From NCBI RefSeq assembly GCF_028858725.1, contig NC_084761.1, positions 96,807,971 through 96,871,970 on the forward strand: DNA of 64,000 nucleotides, read 5' to 3'. A program made the position numbers and the translations under genes. This document shows positions 26,163 through 39,582 of this stretch, piece by piece (the first letter of the stretch is position 1; each line of letters opens with the position of its first letter). The stretch is from Colius striatus. Lineage: Eukaryota > Chordata > Aves > Coliiformes > Coliidae. The notes beneath the pieces were generated by a model. The model was not told the origin of the DNA, did not search any database, and saw only the letters and a list, made by a program, of their open reading frames with translations.

Positions 26163-27674
26163 TCAGAATCCAATCACTAATTACCCATTTGTATGATATA
26201 ATTAACCATAAATGTAAATCTCCTTTTGAAGCTTTCAGTTTACCTTCCATTAGGCAAAGTGTTGCTACCTGTGAATTTTGTTAAAATTTTGCCACTTTAT
26301 GAGCTTGGAAGGTGAGCCATGAAAAAAACTGGTTTGAGTAGGGTGTCTACTCATGATTGGGATTGTCAAGAGTTGGTGGTAAGGATATAAAGCAAATGTA
26401 CAGATGAAATCAGCAAGTATTGGGCTGGTCAGCTTGTTCAGCATCGTGTGGATGAAATGTCCTAGAAACCTCAATATGTATCACACCCTGCACACTACAA
26501 TTAAATGACCATCACTGTAATTTGCCACTGTGGAGCTGACCTAGTTTCAGGAAAGAAATTCCAATTAAGCAGCTAACTCAGCTGTGTAGTTTTTCTTCAT
26601 AGGAACACGTTGCTTTGAGTACGTTGTTTTGAAGGATATAGCACTGCTTTGGGAAAGTTAGCGTGGCAAAGAATCCACTCCAGCTGTCCAGAAAATACTT
26701 AGGAATTAAGTATATCATATGAGAAGGAAACAACACATTTTCTAAGCTTTGACAACCATAAGATTCATCTCTCTTACGTTTCATGCCCTGAGATGATGAC
26801 AGTGATAAGAAAGGACTTAAATCCCACAGACCTTGTTTTTGCTTGTAAATTGGCTTAAGCTCATCTCCTAATCAGGTAGATGAACCATTTATGTTTCTTG
26901 GCTGAATTCCAGTTTGGGTTCATCTCTTATGAGATTGTTCCAGCTCATTAACTAGTCTGGTGATAATGAACCAGTCATTATGGGAAAATGCAACACTTAC
27001 AGCCAGAAAAGGGAAGATGACCAAGGCAGATTTCAGATAAGAGCTTTAGACTCTTTGTCTCAGTTTTCTGACAGATCTTGGAGGCTGCTTCCCATCAGAC
27101 TGTCCCAGATCTTCCCTACTTCCTTCAGCTTGGCACATAGAGCTGAGCACTCACTGACTCTGTCACAAGGTCATGAATGGTACCAGTACGATGGCAGGTC
27201 CACCTCCCTTTCTGCCAGCGCTGGCACTCATAGCCTCTCACCACTAATCCCATCACTATTGCCCTAAACTACTCTTTGGTGTAGATCAGGGGATGGATGG
27301 AGTAGCACAGGTTAGTGATGCACATCAGCCCCAATGGCACCAAAGAGAATAACAAGTGTGGCAGAGAGGCATCAAAAGCAGGCTTATGGTTGAGAAGGAG
27401 TCTCTGCTGGTGATGTTCTTGCAGCTGGCTTTAAAACTGTCAGACTTGTGTGGTGCCAGAGATAGAATATGGCACAAGAACAACACACTTTTCTTGTGCT
27501 TTCCCGCTATCTACCATTATTTTGAGCACAGAAGATTACCCAAATCTGATGCAATTTTCTCATTGAGTAATCTATTTTTTCAAATATCCCTGCAAACTCT
27601 GCCAGGAGACATACAAACTTCTTGTACCACAACATCCTCTGGCAAGGAAGCCTGCTGTAATTTTTAACTTGAGA
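26163..27674. other. Intergenic, nothing assignable
   Basis: Only short random frames and no recognised repeat. Confidence 0.55.
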
Positions 27675-27908
27675 TAGAATCACAGAAACAGAGAAAGGTT
27701 TAGGTTAGCAGGGACCTGAAAGATCATCTATTTCCAACTCCACTGTCACAGGCAGGGACACCTTCCACCAGCCCAGGTTGCTCCAAGCCCCATCCAACCT
27801 GCCCTTGAATACTTTCAGGGATGGGGCAGCCACAGCCTCTCTGGGCAACCTGTACCAGGGCCTCACCATCCTCACAGGGAAGTTCTTCCTAATATCTCAC
27901 TTCAACAG
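27675..27908 (-). mobile_element. CR1 LINE 3' end, subfamily shared with 47.7 kb
   Basis: TCACAGAAACAGAGAAAGGT, CAGGCAGGGACACCTTCCAC and GCAGCCACAGCCTCTCTGGG. The closest relative in the window is at 47672-47945, with the same CCAGCCCAGGTTGCTCCAAG block. Weakly CR1-like text may continue to about 28.2 kb. Confidence 0.88.
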
Positions 27909-30702
27909 CTCCATGTACTAGACATATTTCCTTCAATGGTCTTTAGAGACTAGGAACAGTTTCTCCTCCACCGCCTCCATTCCATTTAGTTTATCATCCT
28001 CATCTTTAAGCATCTCTTTCCTACTCTGAGGTGTCCTAATCTACTTAATCAGACTTCATAGAAAAACTGCTGCTAAGAGCTACATGGATTTATTGTGCTC
28101 CTATATCCTGTATATGCTGTTCTCCTATGTCTCCTTTAAGATAAAGGTGTCAAACTTAAACACAGTTTTCAAGATGTGGGTATCCAAATATTAAGGGTTT
28201 GTTCCATGTCACAATACTCCATGATTTCTACTTCACTGCTATATTTTTGTGATGCTTTTGGGTTTACTCTGTTGAGCTTTGGGATGTTTTTATCAAAATC
28301 TTAAGTATTTATGGAAGTATCTATCATAATGCCAAGAGCTCACTGCATTTTTAGGTTTCATTTTTCAGGTATCTAGTGTGAAAGGAGATTATTTCTGCAG
28401 TCCCTGGAGCTGACACCTGAAGGCATTGTTTCAGCTGAAGGTATCACACTGTTCTCACCACATTCAGCTTCAGCTCTTTCAGCATGCTGCAAAGAAACCC
28501 AAATTAGTTTTGCCTCCCTGAAGCCAAGGAGGTTTTTCTGACTCCAAAGTTACTTTTCAAGAATTAGATGATGTCCATAGAAGTATTCAAAAAACAGTTA
28601 CATGGACTCTGAACACAAAGAAGGGGGTTTTTTACACTAAATTATGCCATCAGCTCCTTCTTTATCAGTTTCACATGTCTTCGGTTTCATTGCATCAACA
28701 CAATGGAAAGAAAATGAAGCCTCTTAGAAACTCAAGAGACCAGAAGTCTGTTCTAAGTGTTACCAGAGTCCTGCTGCCTGGCCTGTGGCAAGTTGTTTCG
28801 TCTCTGGGTTCTCTCCAATAATTCTTAACTGTGTTTTGATGGAAAAATCTGCTGGTAAGAGGTTAGTATATCTCCTCATGCAGTGGTCTTGCTCCTCTTT
28901 CCACAGTATAAATGTGAAGAGTGACCTTGTTGGGAACAAGGAAAAAGTCTAGAGTCTTTTCTCTGACAGTAGCAAGCTGCATAGGGAAAAGCATAACAGC
29001 AGATACAGGTAGTAATATACCTGTATACTCTGGCAAGTATACACCACTTATACTCTCAACAGAGTATATAGATGCATTACCAGTATACCAACCAGAGGCA
29101 CAGGTGATATCTCTGTTTGATATCCTTACCAGCCTTTTTTCCCTCCTTTACTTCATTTCTTGGCAATTTTGACAGCATTGTGCTTTAACAGCTAATCTGC
29201 AGCCAAGAGGATATCCATTCTCAGGCACTAGCAATCTGGCAGCTCTGCCAGGGCCATCACTGTCAAGATGTGCAGGAAAACCCAGAATTTCTCACTAATA
29301 CAACACTGCACCCAGTTATTTCATAAAATAAGAAGTGATCAGAGGTAGGTCACTGTTACACAAAGGGATTTTCATACCTTTTCATGCTGAAAATATAGGA
29401 GTAGGTCATAAGAGGTCTCCTAAACAAGCTCTTTTCCTAGCACTCATGCTAGTTTTGCTCATGTTCATCTTCTCTCTTGACCCCTCACTGCTGTGTAAGA
29501 TACTCCCCTTACATGCAATTCTTTGGATTTGAGAAGCACACCTGGATGGGGGAACCTGAGTTCTGGTCTTCATTGGCAATTGGTTGTACTCTCCATAAAT
29601 AAATATAACCTAAGGCAAACATTCACTTTTCACACTTTCTCCTGCAAATATGGCTCTAAATGTGGGGGGAAAACCAAACTCTATGACCACTTCTCAGCTT
29701 TCAATAACTTTTATGTTCATTTTTCATGTTTTATTTGCCCTCACCCTGGAAGGAAAGCAGAGCAGTAGAAAACATTAATCTCTAACCACAGTAATTTCCT
29801 GAATGCCAGAGAACTGCTGTCAAAACCCAAGGATTCACTCACTGCTGAAACATGTGTGTTAGATTACTGCACTTTCCTTTTTGCTCCTGTATCATGGCCT
29901 GCAATCAGCCACTGCTCCAAACCAGAGGCTGGAAACAGCTGCTGACTTCAACACCCTTCCAGGCTTCTCCTACTTAACACAGTTGCAATATTAACTTTTT
30001 ACAGCAAAGACATCTTTTTGGATTGTGTGGATACTTCTTTATCCAAACATTGCACAGTAACCACTAAATTGAGTTTTCTTCCTCAAAAAGAGCTGGACAA
30101 AACCCCTGCATTGTGTCTCTACCAGTCTTTTTAATGTGTCCTACTGATTTCTGTGCCTCACTTTCCAGATTGCTGCCTCTAACGTGAACCATTTTCTCCC
30201 ATTGCCTTTCAAGCTGCTCATAGCACACACTTTTCTGGAAATGTATTTTTCTTCTTTTTCTCTCTGTATATTTATATTCTAGTCCCTACTAAAAATAATG
30301 ATGATCATTTTACTAATGGCTGATCTTCCTTGACCTGATTTAGCTCTTTAGCAAGCTGACGCAAGAAGATTATTCATTGTCTTCTCCAAAGTAATTTCAG
30401 TGAGTCTTTGGGAGTCATGTCTTCTGTCTGATTGACTCATTAGATTTCAAGATTCCTAACAGCCAAGATCAGAAAGATTGATTTGGATATTACCTTCTGG
30501 GAGTTTGCTCATGACTTGCGTGTCAGACCTGGATTTCTCTTGAGAGGTAGCAACACACACAGATCCCACAGATTTATTGCCAGAAGAAAGAATAAAGCTA
30601 CCAAGTGCCTTGAGATATTAATTTTGACACCTGACATGATGCTGGTATCTTGTGTGGCAGCCACCCTCTGTCAGTGTCCCCACAACAAGCACTCTCTAAC
30701 TT
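27909..30702. other. Intergenic, possibly an ancient CR1 remnant at the left end, otherwise nothing
   Basis: AAACTTAAACACAGTTTTCA at 28.15 kb faintly recalls old CR1 text but is too diverged to call. The rest carries no assignable feature. Confidence 0.45.
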
Positions 30703-31040
30703 CATAGAATCACAGAATGGTAGGGGTTGAAAAGGACCTTTAGAGATCATCTAGGTCAACCCCCTTGCCAGAGCAGGTCCTCACCTAGATCAGGTCACAC
30801 AAGAATGTGTCCAGGAAGGTCTTGAGGACCTCCAAGGAAGGAGCCTCCACACCCTCCCTGGGCAGCCTGAGCCAGGGCTCCCTCACTCAAACACTGAAAC
30901 AGTTTTTTCTCATGTTCAAATAGAACTTTTTGTATTCCAGCTTCATCCCATCACCCCTTGTCCTGTTGCTAGATACAACAGAAAAAAGGGATGCCCCAAC
31001 CTCCTGACACCCACCATTTATATACTCACAAATATTGACT
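30703..31040 (-). mobile_element. CR1 LINE, ~340 bp 3' end
   Basis: CATAGAATCACAGAATGGTA start, then the REPW...R / [20 protein letters not shown]-type ORF2 C-terminus on the minus strand. It is truncated near ACACCCACCATTTATATACT and is the same subfamily as the 17.5 kb copy. Confidence 0.94.
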
Positions 31041-34000
31041 TCCCAGGAAATGCTTAAAAAGCAAAAAAATGGGAAGGTAAGTGTGATAGCCCCAAGTAAA
31101 ACCAATCCTTGTAAAATGGTGGCTGTTTGCAGACTGAACATTGCCAAGATATCCTCAGAATGAAGTTCAACTCTCCCAGCCTTTGCAACCTGCAGTTTTG
31201 TGGGGTGACTGAGGCTGGCTCACCAGTGTCTGCAGTGATCCAGGAAATCTAACAGTGGAGACAGAAAATTTGGCTCCTTTCCCTGAAGGATCCTGCTTAA
31301 TACCTTTGTTTCTTTGTCTTTAATTGGGGGATAACATGTAAAATATTGTTGAAATGTCTCTCTAACCACTTCCTTCCAACTGGGATGTGCCATTTGAAAG
31401 GCACACTCAGTAAATGGGGTCAGCTCTTCAGTGCAAACTGAGATCTTATCCCACATTTAGGGTTTGGATCTCCCATCCTTCTCCCTGGGAGGTCAAAAAG
31501 TAGGGTAAATGCTGTAGTTAGCAGGTGGTTTCTTGATGTTTCAGCATCAGAAATACACTGGCACAAAGTTTCACCTTACAGTGCTGTTTAAAGCACCTTG
31601 GAGGAGCAGATAGGAAGAGGAGAAGAATACCTCATCTTCTCAGCAGTAGTCAGGTATAACAGCCACCAGTACAGCTGCTGAGCTTCTATGGGGTTTGGGG
31701 AACAAAGTTCACTTGCAGAAACAGTGAAGAAATGTGGGAACTTGCCAAAGGTGTGAAGAGACACCTTTACAGTGGCACCAGGGAAGCCTGATTCAAGGCT
31801 TTCATTTAAGCTTAGCAAAGGCATCCTTTGTGTTACATCCTTGGATTCACCTGGTAAATACATCTGCATATCATCACTGGCTCCTAAAGCAGTTGCTATT
31901 TCAAGCTCTGGAGTCCCAGGCATATGTATATCTGTATATCTGTCACTGCTCATTCTCCTCCCTCCCTCTGCTTGCTAACATGAAAGCTCTGCCCTGGAAG
32001 ACCAAGTTCACTGACTGCAATGACAAAGCAGCACAGAATCCCTTGGGAACAGCTAATAACAAACCAATGCTGCCATCCAAATAGCCCAGCTATTAAAGTA
32101 AGGTAATTCCTTTAGCAAAACCTGTCATAATGGGGCTGCTCTGACCAAGTTCATCTCCAAACTAGAGTACTAGCAGCAATATTTCCCTTTACTAGCCAAG
32201 ACAAATCTGATGTTCCTTTCAGCCTCTAAATCAGAATAAAGCCATGCAGTCACTTTAAAGCCAAGGGAAAGAGAACAAGCCTATCCTACGTGTCATGCTA
32301 AAAGTAAACATCTGGCTAATGCCTTTACATGCCCATTGCTACTCCTGTTGCTAAACTCATTAGCTCTTTTAGCTCTGTAGGTTGCATCAGATGGCAACAG
32401 TAGCTACATATATTATTCTCCTCTTATGGTAACTTTGTATATTTGTGCATTTGTGACTTCTTCTTTAGAAATAATGTTCTGAGATTGGGGAACTGTTGGG
32501 TTGGCAGCACTCATGAGGACACTCTTGGTTGGTTTAGGGGGGTAATGGCAGGACCTGAGCTGAACCACAGGAGAGTTGAAGCAAAATGACCCAGAGATGC
32601 ATTTCTGACCTTTCACTGGGATCAGGGAAGGCTGAGCTGATCAACAAGGTGTTGAAAGAGGGATAAGGAGACATCCTTCTCCTGCTCACAGTGCTGCCAT
32701 AGGCTTCCACTTCAGACTGGAATACATTTCAACAGAAGGAAAAAGTCAGGCATACAAGAGATGTAACTCTCTCAGACCAAAAATGCCTTTAAGATTTTGA
32801 AACATAGAGGTGGCCGTGTTCAGTCCAGCCTTTGCACACGAGTTCCCAAAGCAGCTGCATTTGAAACACAGGCTGGGGTAAGCAAGCAAATCCTGAGCTG
32901 GCTGGTGTTGTATGTCACCAAAACTGGGAAGACAAACCTCTGCCAGGAAGGATTTTGTTTGAGCTGGATGAAGAAGAAAGCCAGCTGGACAGCACGTTGG
33001 TATATTGGGCCAAGTTTCTCTGGAGACGTAGAACAAGACGGTGCATTATTTCTGTGGGAGGAAAAGGTGTCACAATTTGTTCCTGGAGGGCTGGTAAATG
33101 CCTTGATTTGTACTGAGAAAGACTGTAAGAATGAGCTACTGTTAGAGATTACCACTCACTGCTGGCATTAAAAGAAAAAGAATGGTAAGATGAAGTTCTT
33201 CTTCACCACACCTCTTTTGCTTTGCAAATATTACATGGAGACAAGACACTTGCTTGATGTGACCTAAGTACAAGCTCAACTTCCACTGTTTAAAATTTGG
33301 CATCTGTAATATGCATGGCATTACATTGAAAAGGAAACACAAGAACAACCCCACACCAGCAGCAAACCAGAAACAAACAAAGCTGGTGAATGAAGGTATT
33401 AATGTAAGAGAAACTTTCTTCCAGGTGAGGTTTTCATAGTGAGACTCTCAGGTCTTGGCTGTTCGTACACCAAGTGTCCTTGCCCACAGGGAGCCAGCTT
33501 CAAGAACCCATTTTCATGTCATGTATGACATTGTTTGTATTTACTGGTGCTAAAATAGAGGGTGGATGCCTGGGACATCCCTACATTCACTTAAGAAAGC
33601 AACCAAGCTACTGGGAGAAATGACAATGGGACTTGGATCTTTAGACACAGTACATTTTATTTCTACTAAATTCATTGTTATATTCACAGTTATATTTATG
33701 CATCATGCAAACAACTACCAAAATGTTTTAGGCTGTTGGGCTTTATTGGAATCATGGTGACTATCTTGCTCCTAAAGCACACTCCTGGCCTGGACTAGCA
33801 CACATACATCAGCTCACAACCCCATGACCACCCATTATCTCCCTCTGTGCTATGTGCTTCTCTCCTTCTGGCCACATCCACTTACCCCTCCCCCTCCTTT
33901 TCTGCCATCCCCATTGCCCACATCCATGCCTTCATGGTCTATATGGACACATGGAAAAGTCTAGAGCAGGACCAGCTTGGAAGTGCCTTCACATGGAAGC

Positions 34001-37000
34001 ACCATGCTGAACACTATGTGGTCTCCAAGTTTAAAGACCTTCATGCCCTGAAAGTGTCCTCTGCCCCTGATTGCCACAAGAAAGTCCTCAAGCCAAAGAC
34101 CCAGGACTCTCTTTACTAACTCTCCCTTCCTTGTGTTCCTGACATCTCCATTTCTCTACCCAGCTCCTATACCCCCTGTTCATTTAAAGAGCAGGTGTTG
34201 GGATAATGAATTTCTCAGTTTAGGGTTGCTGGGACAGACCAAGATGATGTCAACTTCTCTTTGTGGGCAAAGCTCTAATTTATCCTCCTTTCCCAAAAGC
34301 TGCTTCTCAGAACTTTTATTTATGAGCAAAAGAATCAACCATGAGAGGGACCCACTGAAAATCAACAGGGGTTTGATTCAGGGCTCTAACCATATCTTCC
34401 ATTTGAGGCAGCTGAGGGTTTGAGTTTCTAACTGGTAGGAAAAAACACAGTGATATTAAACAAATGCTGATGTTTGGAGGAAGAGAAATTTCTCAAAGAA
34501 ACAAAAAATGCCAAGAGAAATATTTTTGTGTGATAACAGATAAACCCTTTGTTGCAATTTTGACCTTTTGTAGCATTTTTATTTATACATTGAGTTCTGC
34601 CGTGATTTATCTTTTACACTGTTATTTGTCTCGTTCTGTCCATCAATGACTGCTCTTTTCACATCTCCATCAGTGATTGTTCTGTTAATTGCTAATCTGG
34701 TAGTTATTTCTGAAGTAATTTGCCTTATATTTTGCTCATTCCCCCTTGATAAAGTGTTTGGAAATGCGGATCTAAAACATTCTGCTGGGTATTGAAGTTT
34801 TGTATTATATGGCTCTTAACAGAGCAAAAGATCAAAACATCCCTGAGGAATGCTTCATTTTGAACACATCAACATCCCCACTGAAATAACAAACACATCC
34901 AGCCAGCCCTATAAACCACACTTATCTGCTTGTTCTATCTCCTCATCCCACCTGCCTTGGGTGCCCAGATATCAGCAGGGCACTCAGAGCTGTTCTCCTT
35001 GTACCCCAAAAAATCTGGCCTCTCCCCTTGGCTCCTGTCCATTGTATTCAACTGTGTCTGAGATTTGGGGTGGAGGCTCCTCCTGAAATGCCCCTAGCCC
35101 AGGCATGCTGATAGGCACTGATTACTGATGACCTGAAAGATGCTCTGCCACCTTGTTTTATGCCACCTCTTGAGTTCAGAGAGGCTTCTGTTACTTCAGC
35201 CTTGCTCCCCAGCTTCTTGTGTCAGCTCCTGCACCCAGGAAGGCAAAACAATTTCTACTTCTGATAGCCTTCACTGTTCAGCACAGCCAGGCTCTGTAAA
35301 AGCACTTTCATTGGACTGAGTGGTCAGAAATAAGGAGTTAATGTGCTTGGTAACCCTTTTCCTTTATTTCCTTTCACCTTTTTTTGCCTCTTTATTTTGT
35401 CTTTTTCTAATCAGTTGCCCCAATATTAAGTTAAAACCCATCAGAGGAAGGTAATAAATTCCTTTCTGCTTTAGTTGGCAACAAACCATGAAATGACAGC
35501 AAAGAAAGTTTTGGCTAGATGAAGGAGACTTTCTAAGAGGATAGAGAGACATTGGAGTCACTGCAGGAGAAAACCACCATGAAGGATGAGTTTGGAAGAG
35601 GCAACTCCATCTTTAGTAAAGGATCTTGGGCCAGATCACCACGTGGTCTGGGAACCACTGATGGCTATCAGAACTGTAGTTAAAACCCAAACCAAACCCA
35701 AGGCAGGCACAGTCACACACAAAGGAGAAAACTAGCAAGTGTGGCAACGTTGCTGATGTGGCAATGACTGGGATGGTTTGGGGGAGTGGGATGGCAAAGT
35801 CCCTTGGCTGGGCAATTTTAGGTAGATGTCACAAGAGGATTGTCTGATTTTCTTTTCCCCTCCCTTCACCAGCCAATAAAATCTGTTTCTTCTCCATATC
35901 CTTCTCACCTCATTAATTAAGACACAAACATTCAAAGAGTGGCCTGGCTTTTCCTAGACTTCAACCTAAATTACTGCCCATATCTGGAATTTCTCAAAAG
36001 CCCCAGGCTGGTCACCACAAAGTGAGAAGCACAGGTTTGAATAATGTCTTGCAATCACTTCTAGCCCATTTTTCACCATGCTTGAAGACCTGGGGTTGAC
36101 TGGAGACAGGAGCCAGCTGAGCTAACCAGCATCCAGCTGGATACAGCCTCAGAGGAATATGCAGTGAGGACCAACCCCAGCTTCCCAGAGAATTGTTGAA
36201 TCACCTGCCCACAGCAAGTCTAGCACATCTTTAAAATCATTGAAATATTATCATTTCAGCACTGTTCTGCATGGAGTGTGAGCAGGCTCTGTTTCACCCA
36301 GTTCTAGACCTGGGAGATGCTGCAGACACCTGATCTTCCTTTGGAGGGTAGGGATGTGCCCAGGGCACTGCTCTCCTTGGTATATGTTGTGTAAAGCTGG
36401 ACTACATGCAAATGTTGATCAAAATCATTTAAGCTGTGGTCTTTTACACCAACAAATTGCTTTTCTTCTTTCTAGGGTCAGGTAGAACAAACCATTTCAC
36501 TGTGAAAACATTGTTCATTAGGTGTATGCCTCCTTTCTATTTCAAAAGCCCTCTTCCCACTACTCCAGAGCACTACCCAAGTCCTAGGACAAACTCTGCC
36601 CCAAAAGGCTAAACATAAGGAGGAAAGAGTAACATGTCAAGAGGGGAAGGAGCTGTACCTCCTTCCAGCTCAAGCCCAACAGATTGGCAAGGTCCCAGGT
36701 ACTCACAGATCTCTCCCTGTTTGCTTCAAGTCCTTTAGTTCTTCCCCTCAGACCTACCCAGCAGTTGTATTTGTGTTTAAGTGCCTTAGCATAAACCTGT
36801 TCCTCATTAGTTTAAATTAACCATAATAGCCCTGGTTTAGACTGAAAGAAGGAGACAGATGGAAAGCAATGAGATAACTGGATCTTAATGAGTTGATGCT
36901 CATTAGCTGAGCTATAGTGACAGAACAGGACATGCTCTCTCCCTGTCTTGGTTGGGAGGGGAAGGGCATCAGTGCAACCTCAAAGGTTTTATGCATGGTT

Positions 37001-38436
37001 GGGGCAGATCCATCAGTCCTGAGCAGTATATGAAGCAGCAGCCCCCAGCCTTATCCCCATCAAAACATCCACCTTCAGCTCAGCTATCCCATCCCTGTAT
37101 TCCATTAGAACCCTGACAGAACAAGCCTCTTGGCAACATAGGCAAGTTTTCTTCAGAGAGGTCCTGCTCCAGAGAGGAGGAGAGCTCACTCAGAGAGAAC
37201 AAGATGCAGGGCAGATGCAATCTTCATCCTAATGGATCCTATCATGTCATTTGGGAGAAACCTTTCTTTTCTGACCAAAAAGGTGGTTAAAATCCCACTG
37301 TCCATGAGAATCTCAGTCCAGCCTTAACTTTGGAGAAAGGCACATATTTTCTTTATCTCTCTATGTCACTGGATAGATTAGAAGAGATATATTTATCTAG
37401 ACAGCAATCTGTGTAGCTGCAAAAATCCAGATACAAAATTCCATGGGTTGAGGTCATCCCATGCACCCCAGCTAAGAAATGATACTTCATTTTGGTGGCT
37501 GACATGTTTGCATCAAAACATAAGGAAAATGAGCAATTTTAACTTCAAGTGTTGGGTATTTGGGTTTTTTTGTTTGTTTGTTTAATTTACATTTTAAGAA
37601 ACGTAAAGGTTTTGTTGGGTGGGTTCTTTTAAGCCAAACCATTCCTTTGAACATTTTCTTCATGCAATATTTTTTCCTGTTTGCTTGTATTTTCCAGTTG
37701 CTTTGTTTTGTTCATTCCCAGCAGGCTCAAAAACCCAGCTCTAGAAAGGAGGGTGATATCTGAAGGAAAAGTGTATGAAAGGAATAAGGGAAATCAAGAA
37801 ATGTGTCATTTCCTGCAATGATTGTTAAGGAAAATAACAGAATAAATATACTCATTTTTTTGCTCCTCTGCTATCCACTGAATCAACAGATCTTCATGAT
37901 CTGACAGAGCAACAGTTAAATCACCTCACTGTCCACTTGGACTGCCCTTTAAAATCATTTGTAAGAAACAAAAGTTTAAAAACCATGGATAAACAGACTC
38001 CAAGGAAATATTTCCTGTGTACAGTAGAAAGGAGCTGGGGGAGAGCCCCTGTTCAACACTGGGGTCAGTCCCCGTCACAATGTATGGAGGCAGGAGGTAG
38101 GGTCACTGGGAGGAAACCAGTGTAAACAGGATCTTCTTTTATCAGTGGGAAAAGAAAACTCAACTTTAAATTAGCCAGAAATATGTGCCTATATGTTTTA
38201 ATCATGAGCTGCTCTTTCCAAGTCTTGCAGCAGAGTTAAATCAGACATGGAGCTGTGGATCACGTGCTGTCCCTGAGCACCAGATGCTGATTGTCCCTTC
38301 TGCTTGTGGAAGGAACTAGTGATGGGCAGCCTGAGCAGGAACACTGGGCTGGAGAGGAATGATGAGAGGACCAGTGTTAGCTTGGGAAATGTACTTACTG
38401 GAAGCCCTGGAGGCAGGGCAAGAAAGGAACCCTGCC
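31041..38436. other. CR1-free upstream intergenic DNA
   Basis: About 7.4 kb with no recognisable CR1 and no supported gene. It contains a frame at 33847-34119 and one at 32797-33171 that I do not recognise; both use non-ATG starts or lack family resemblance and are treated as chance. A palindromic TAATGAG/CTCATTA site lies at 36886-36905. Confidence 0.5.
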
Positions 38437-38750
38437 AGCCTTTCAGAGAATCCCTACTAGTGGGAATGCTGGAGCTGGAGAGGGCCTCCCAGCCTTCCAG
38501 AGCATCCCTAATGGTAGGATGTTGAGACTGGGGGATCTCTGCCAGTCCTGCAGAGCATCCCTCTCAGTGGGATACTGGGGCTCGAGGGGGACCTCTCAGC
38601 CTCGCAGAGCATCCGTCATGGAGTGATGTTGAGGGTGGGAGATCCTGCCAGCCTTGCAGAGCCTCTCTCCTGCTGGGGTGTTGAGGCTGGGGCGGTCCCT
38701 CCAGCCATGCCGGGCACCCTTGCCGTGGGGTGCTGCCCTTGGCTGTGTGC
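38437..38750. repeat. Minisatellite, ~53-bp period, about 5-6 degenerate copies
   Basis: The phrase (cc)AGCCTTGCAGAGCATCCC or a variant recurs with AGCC/AGTC at 38437, 38491, 38544, 38598, 38650 and 38703, giving spacings of 54, 53, 54, 52 and 53. Each unit continues with a GGGATG(T)TGAG(A/G)CTGGGG-like segment. The copies are imperfect, which suggests an old array. It lies about 1.2 kb upstream of the ADRA1D ATG at the left edge of the CpG island. Confidence 0.85.
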
Positions 38751-38900
38751 GGGTGCTCTGCAGAGGCTGGTGCAGCCCCCGGAGCGCAGCGCCCGGACCC
38801 TCGGCCGGTTGGGGTTTGGGGTGGGGGGAGCCGGTAACGGACCCACCGGGCGGACCCTGCGCTCTGCTGCCCCCCGGCGGCGGCGGGCGGCGCTGCGGCG

Positions 38901-39108
38901 GGACCCTCACACCCCGGGGGGACCCTCATACCTCCGAGGAACCTTCACACCCAGGGACCTTCACACCCCCGGGGACCCTCACACACCCCCGGGGACCCTC
39001 ACACCCAGGGGATACCCTCACACCTCCGAGGGACCCTCACACTCCCAGGGACTTTCACACTCCCGGGGGACCCTCACACCCCCCGGGGAGCCGTCACACA
39101 CCAGGCCC
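38901..39108. repeat. GC-rich minisatellite, ~19-bp period, about 11 copies
   Basis: The unit is about GGACCCTCACACCCCCGGG, varying from 16 to 20 bp, and is repeated from 38901 to about 39108 with C/T and insertion differences. Because 19 is not a multiple of three, the array rotates reading frames and yields the Thr/Pro/His-rich open frames seen on both strands. It is 0.8-1.0 kb upstream of the ADRA1D ATG, inside the CpG island, and probably at or just upstream of the promoter. Confidence 0.93.
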
Positions 39109-39582
39109 CCGAGCTGTCTGCACCCTGTGCGCCCCGCACCCCCGCCACGAGTGGGTGCCTGCCCATGCAGGAGGATGCCCGCTGGTGCCTGCCCCCCGCC
39201 AAGCTCGCGCCTGTCCCCTCTGTCCCCTCCGTCGGTTCCTGGACCCCCTCGTTGTGCTTTGCCTCTCCCCCACCTCCCCGAGTGCCTGCCTCGTCCCACC
39301 GCCCCCTCCCCGCACCATCTCGCCTCCCCAAGCCGGGTCTGCAAGCGCCCGGAGCTGCTGCCGCCTTCATCCTGCCCCGGGCTCGCCCCGCAGAGCAGCT
39401 CTGCCGCCTCCTTACCCTCCTCCTCCTCCGGCGGCACCTGACGTGTGGAGCTCCCGACACCCCCCCTCCCCGTCCCGGCTCCCCCGTCGCTCCCTCCCCT
39501 CGCCCCTCCCGGAGCTTTCCCGGCGAGCGGGAAGGCGAGCGGAGCCGCGCAGTGCCAGCCGCCCAGCGCAGCCCCCCGGAGC

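Noticed and set aside
32797-33171. 124-codon frame, one of the longer non-repeat frames
   Set aside because: No domain, signal or family resemblance; comparable lengths occur by chance in 64 kb on six frames.
33847-34119. 90-codon frame ending HALKVSSAPDCHKKVLKPKT...
   Set aside because: It starts at GTG, has no ATG of consequence, no recognisable family and no splice context. Likely chance.
38626-39441. Open frame of about 271 codons (ATG at 38626), Pro/Ser/Thr/His-rich, spanning both minisatellites
   Set aside because: It runs through two tandem arrays with non-triplet periods inside a CpG island where stops are rare. Other frames on both strands are equally open (38654-39595 plus, 39018-39605 minus), and the product resembles no family.
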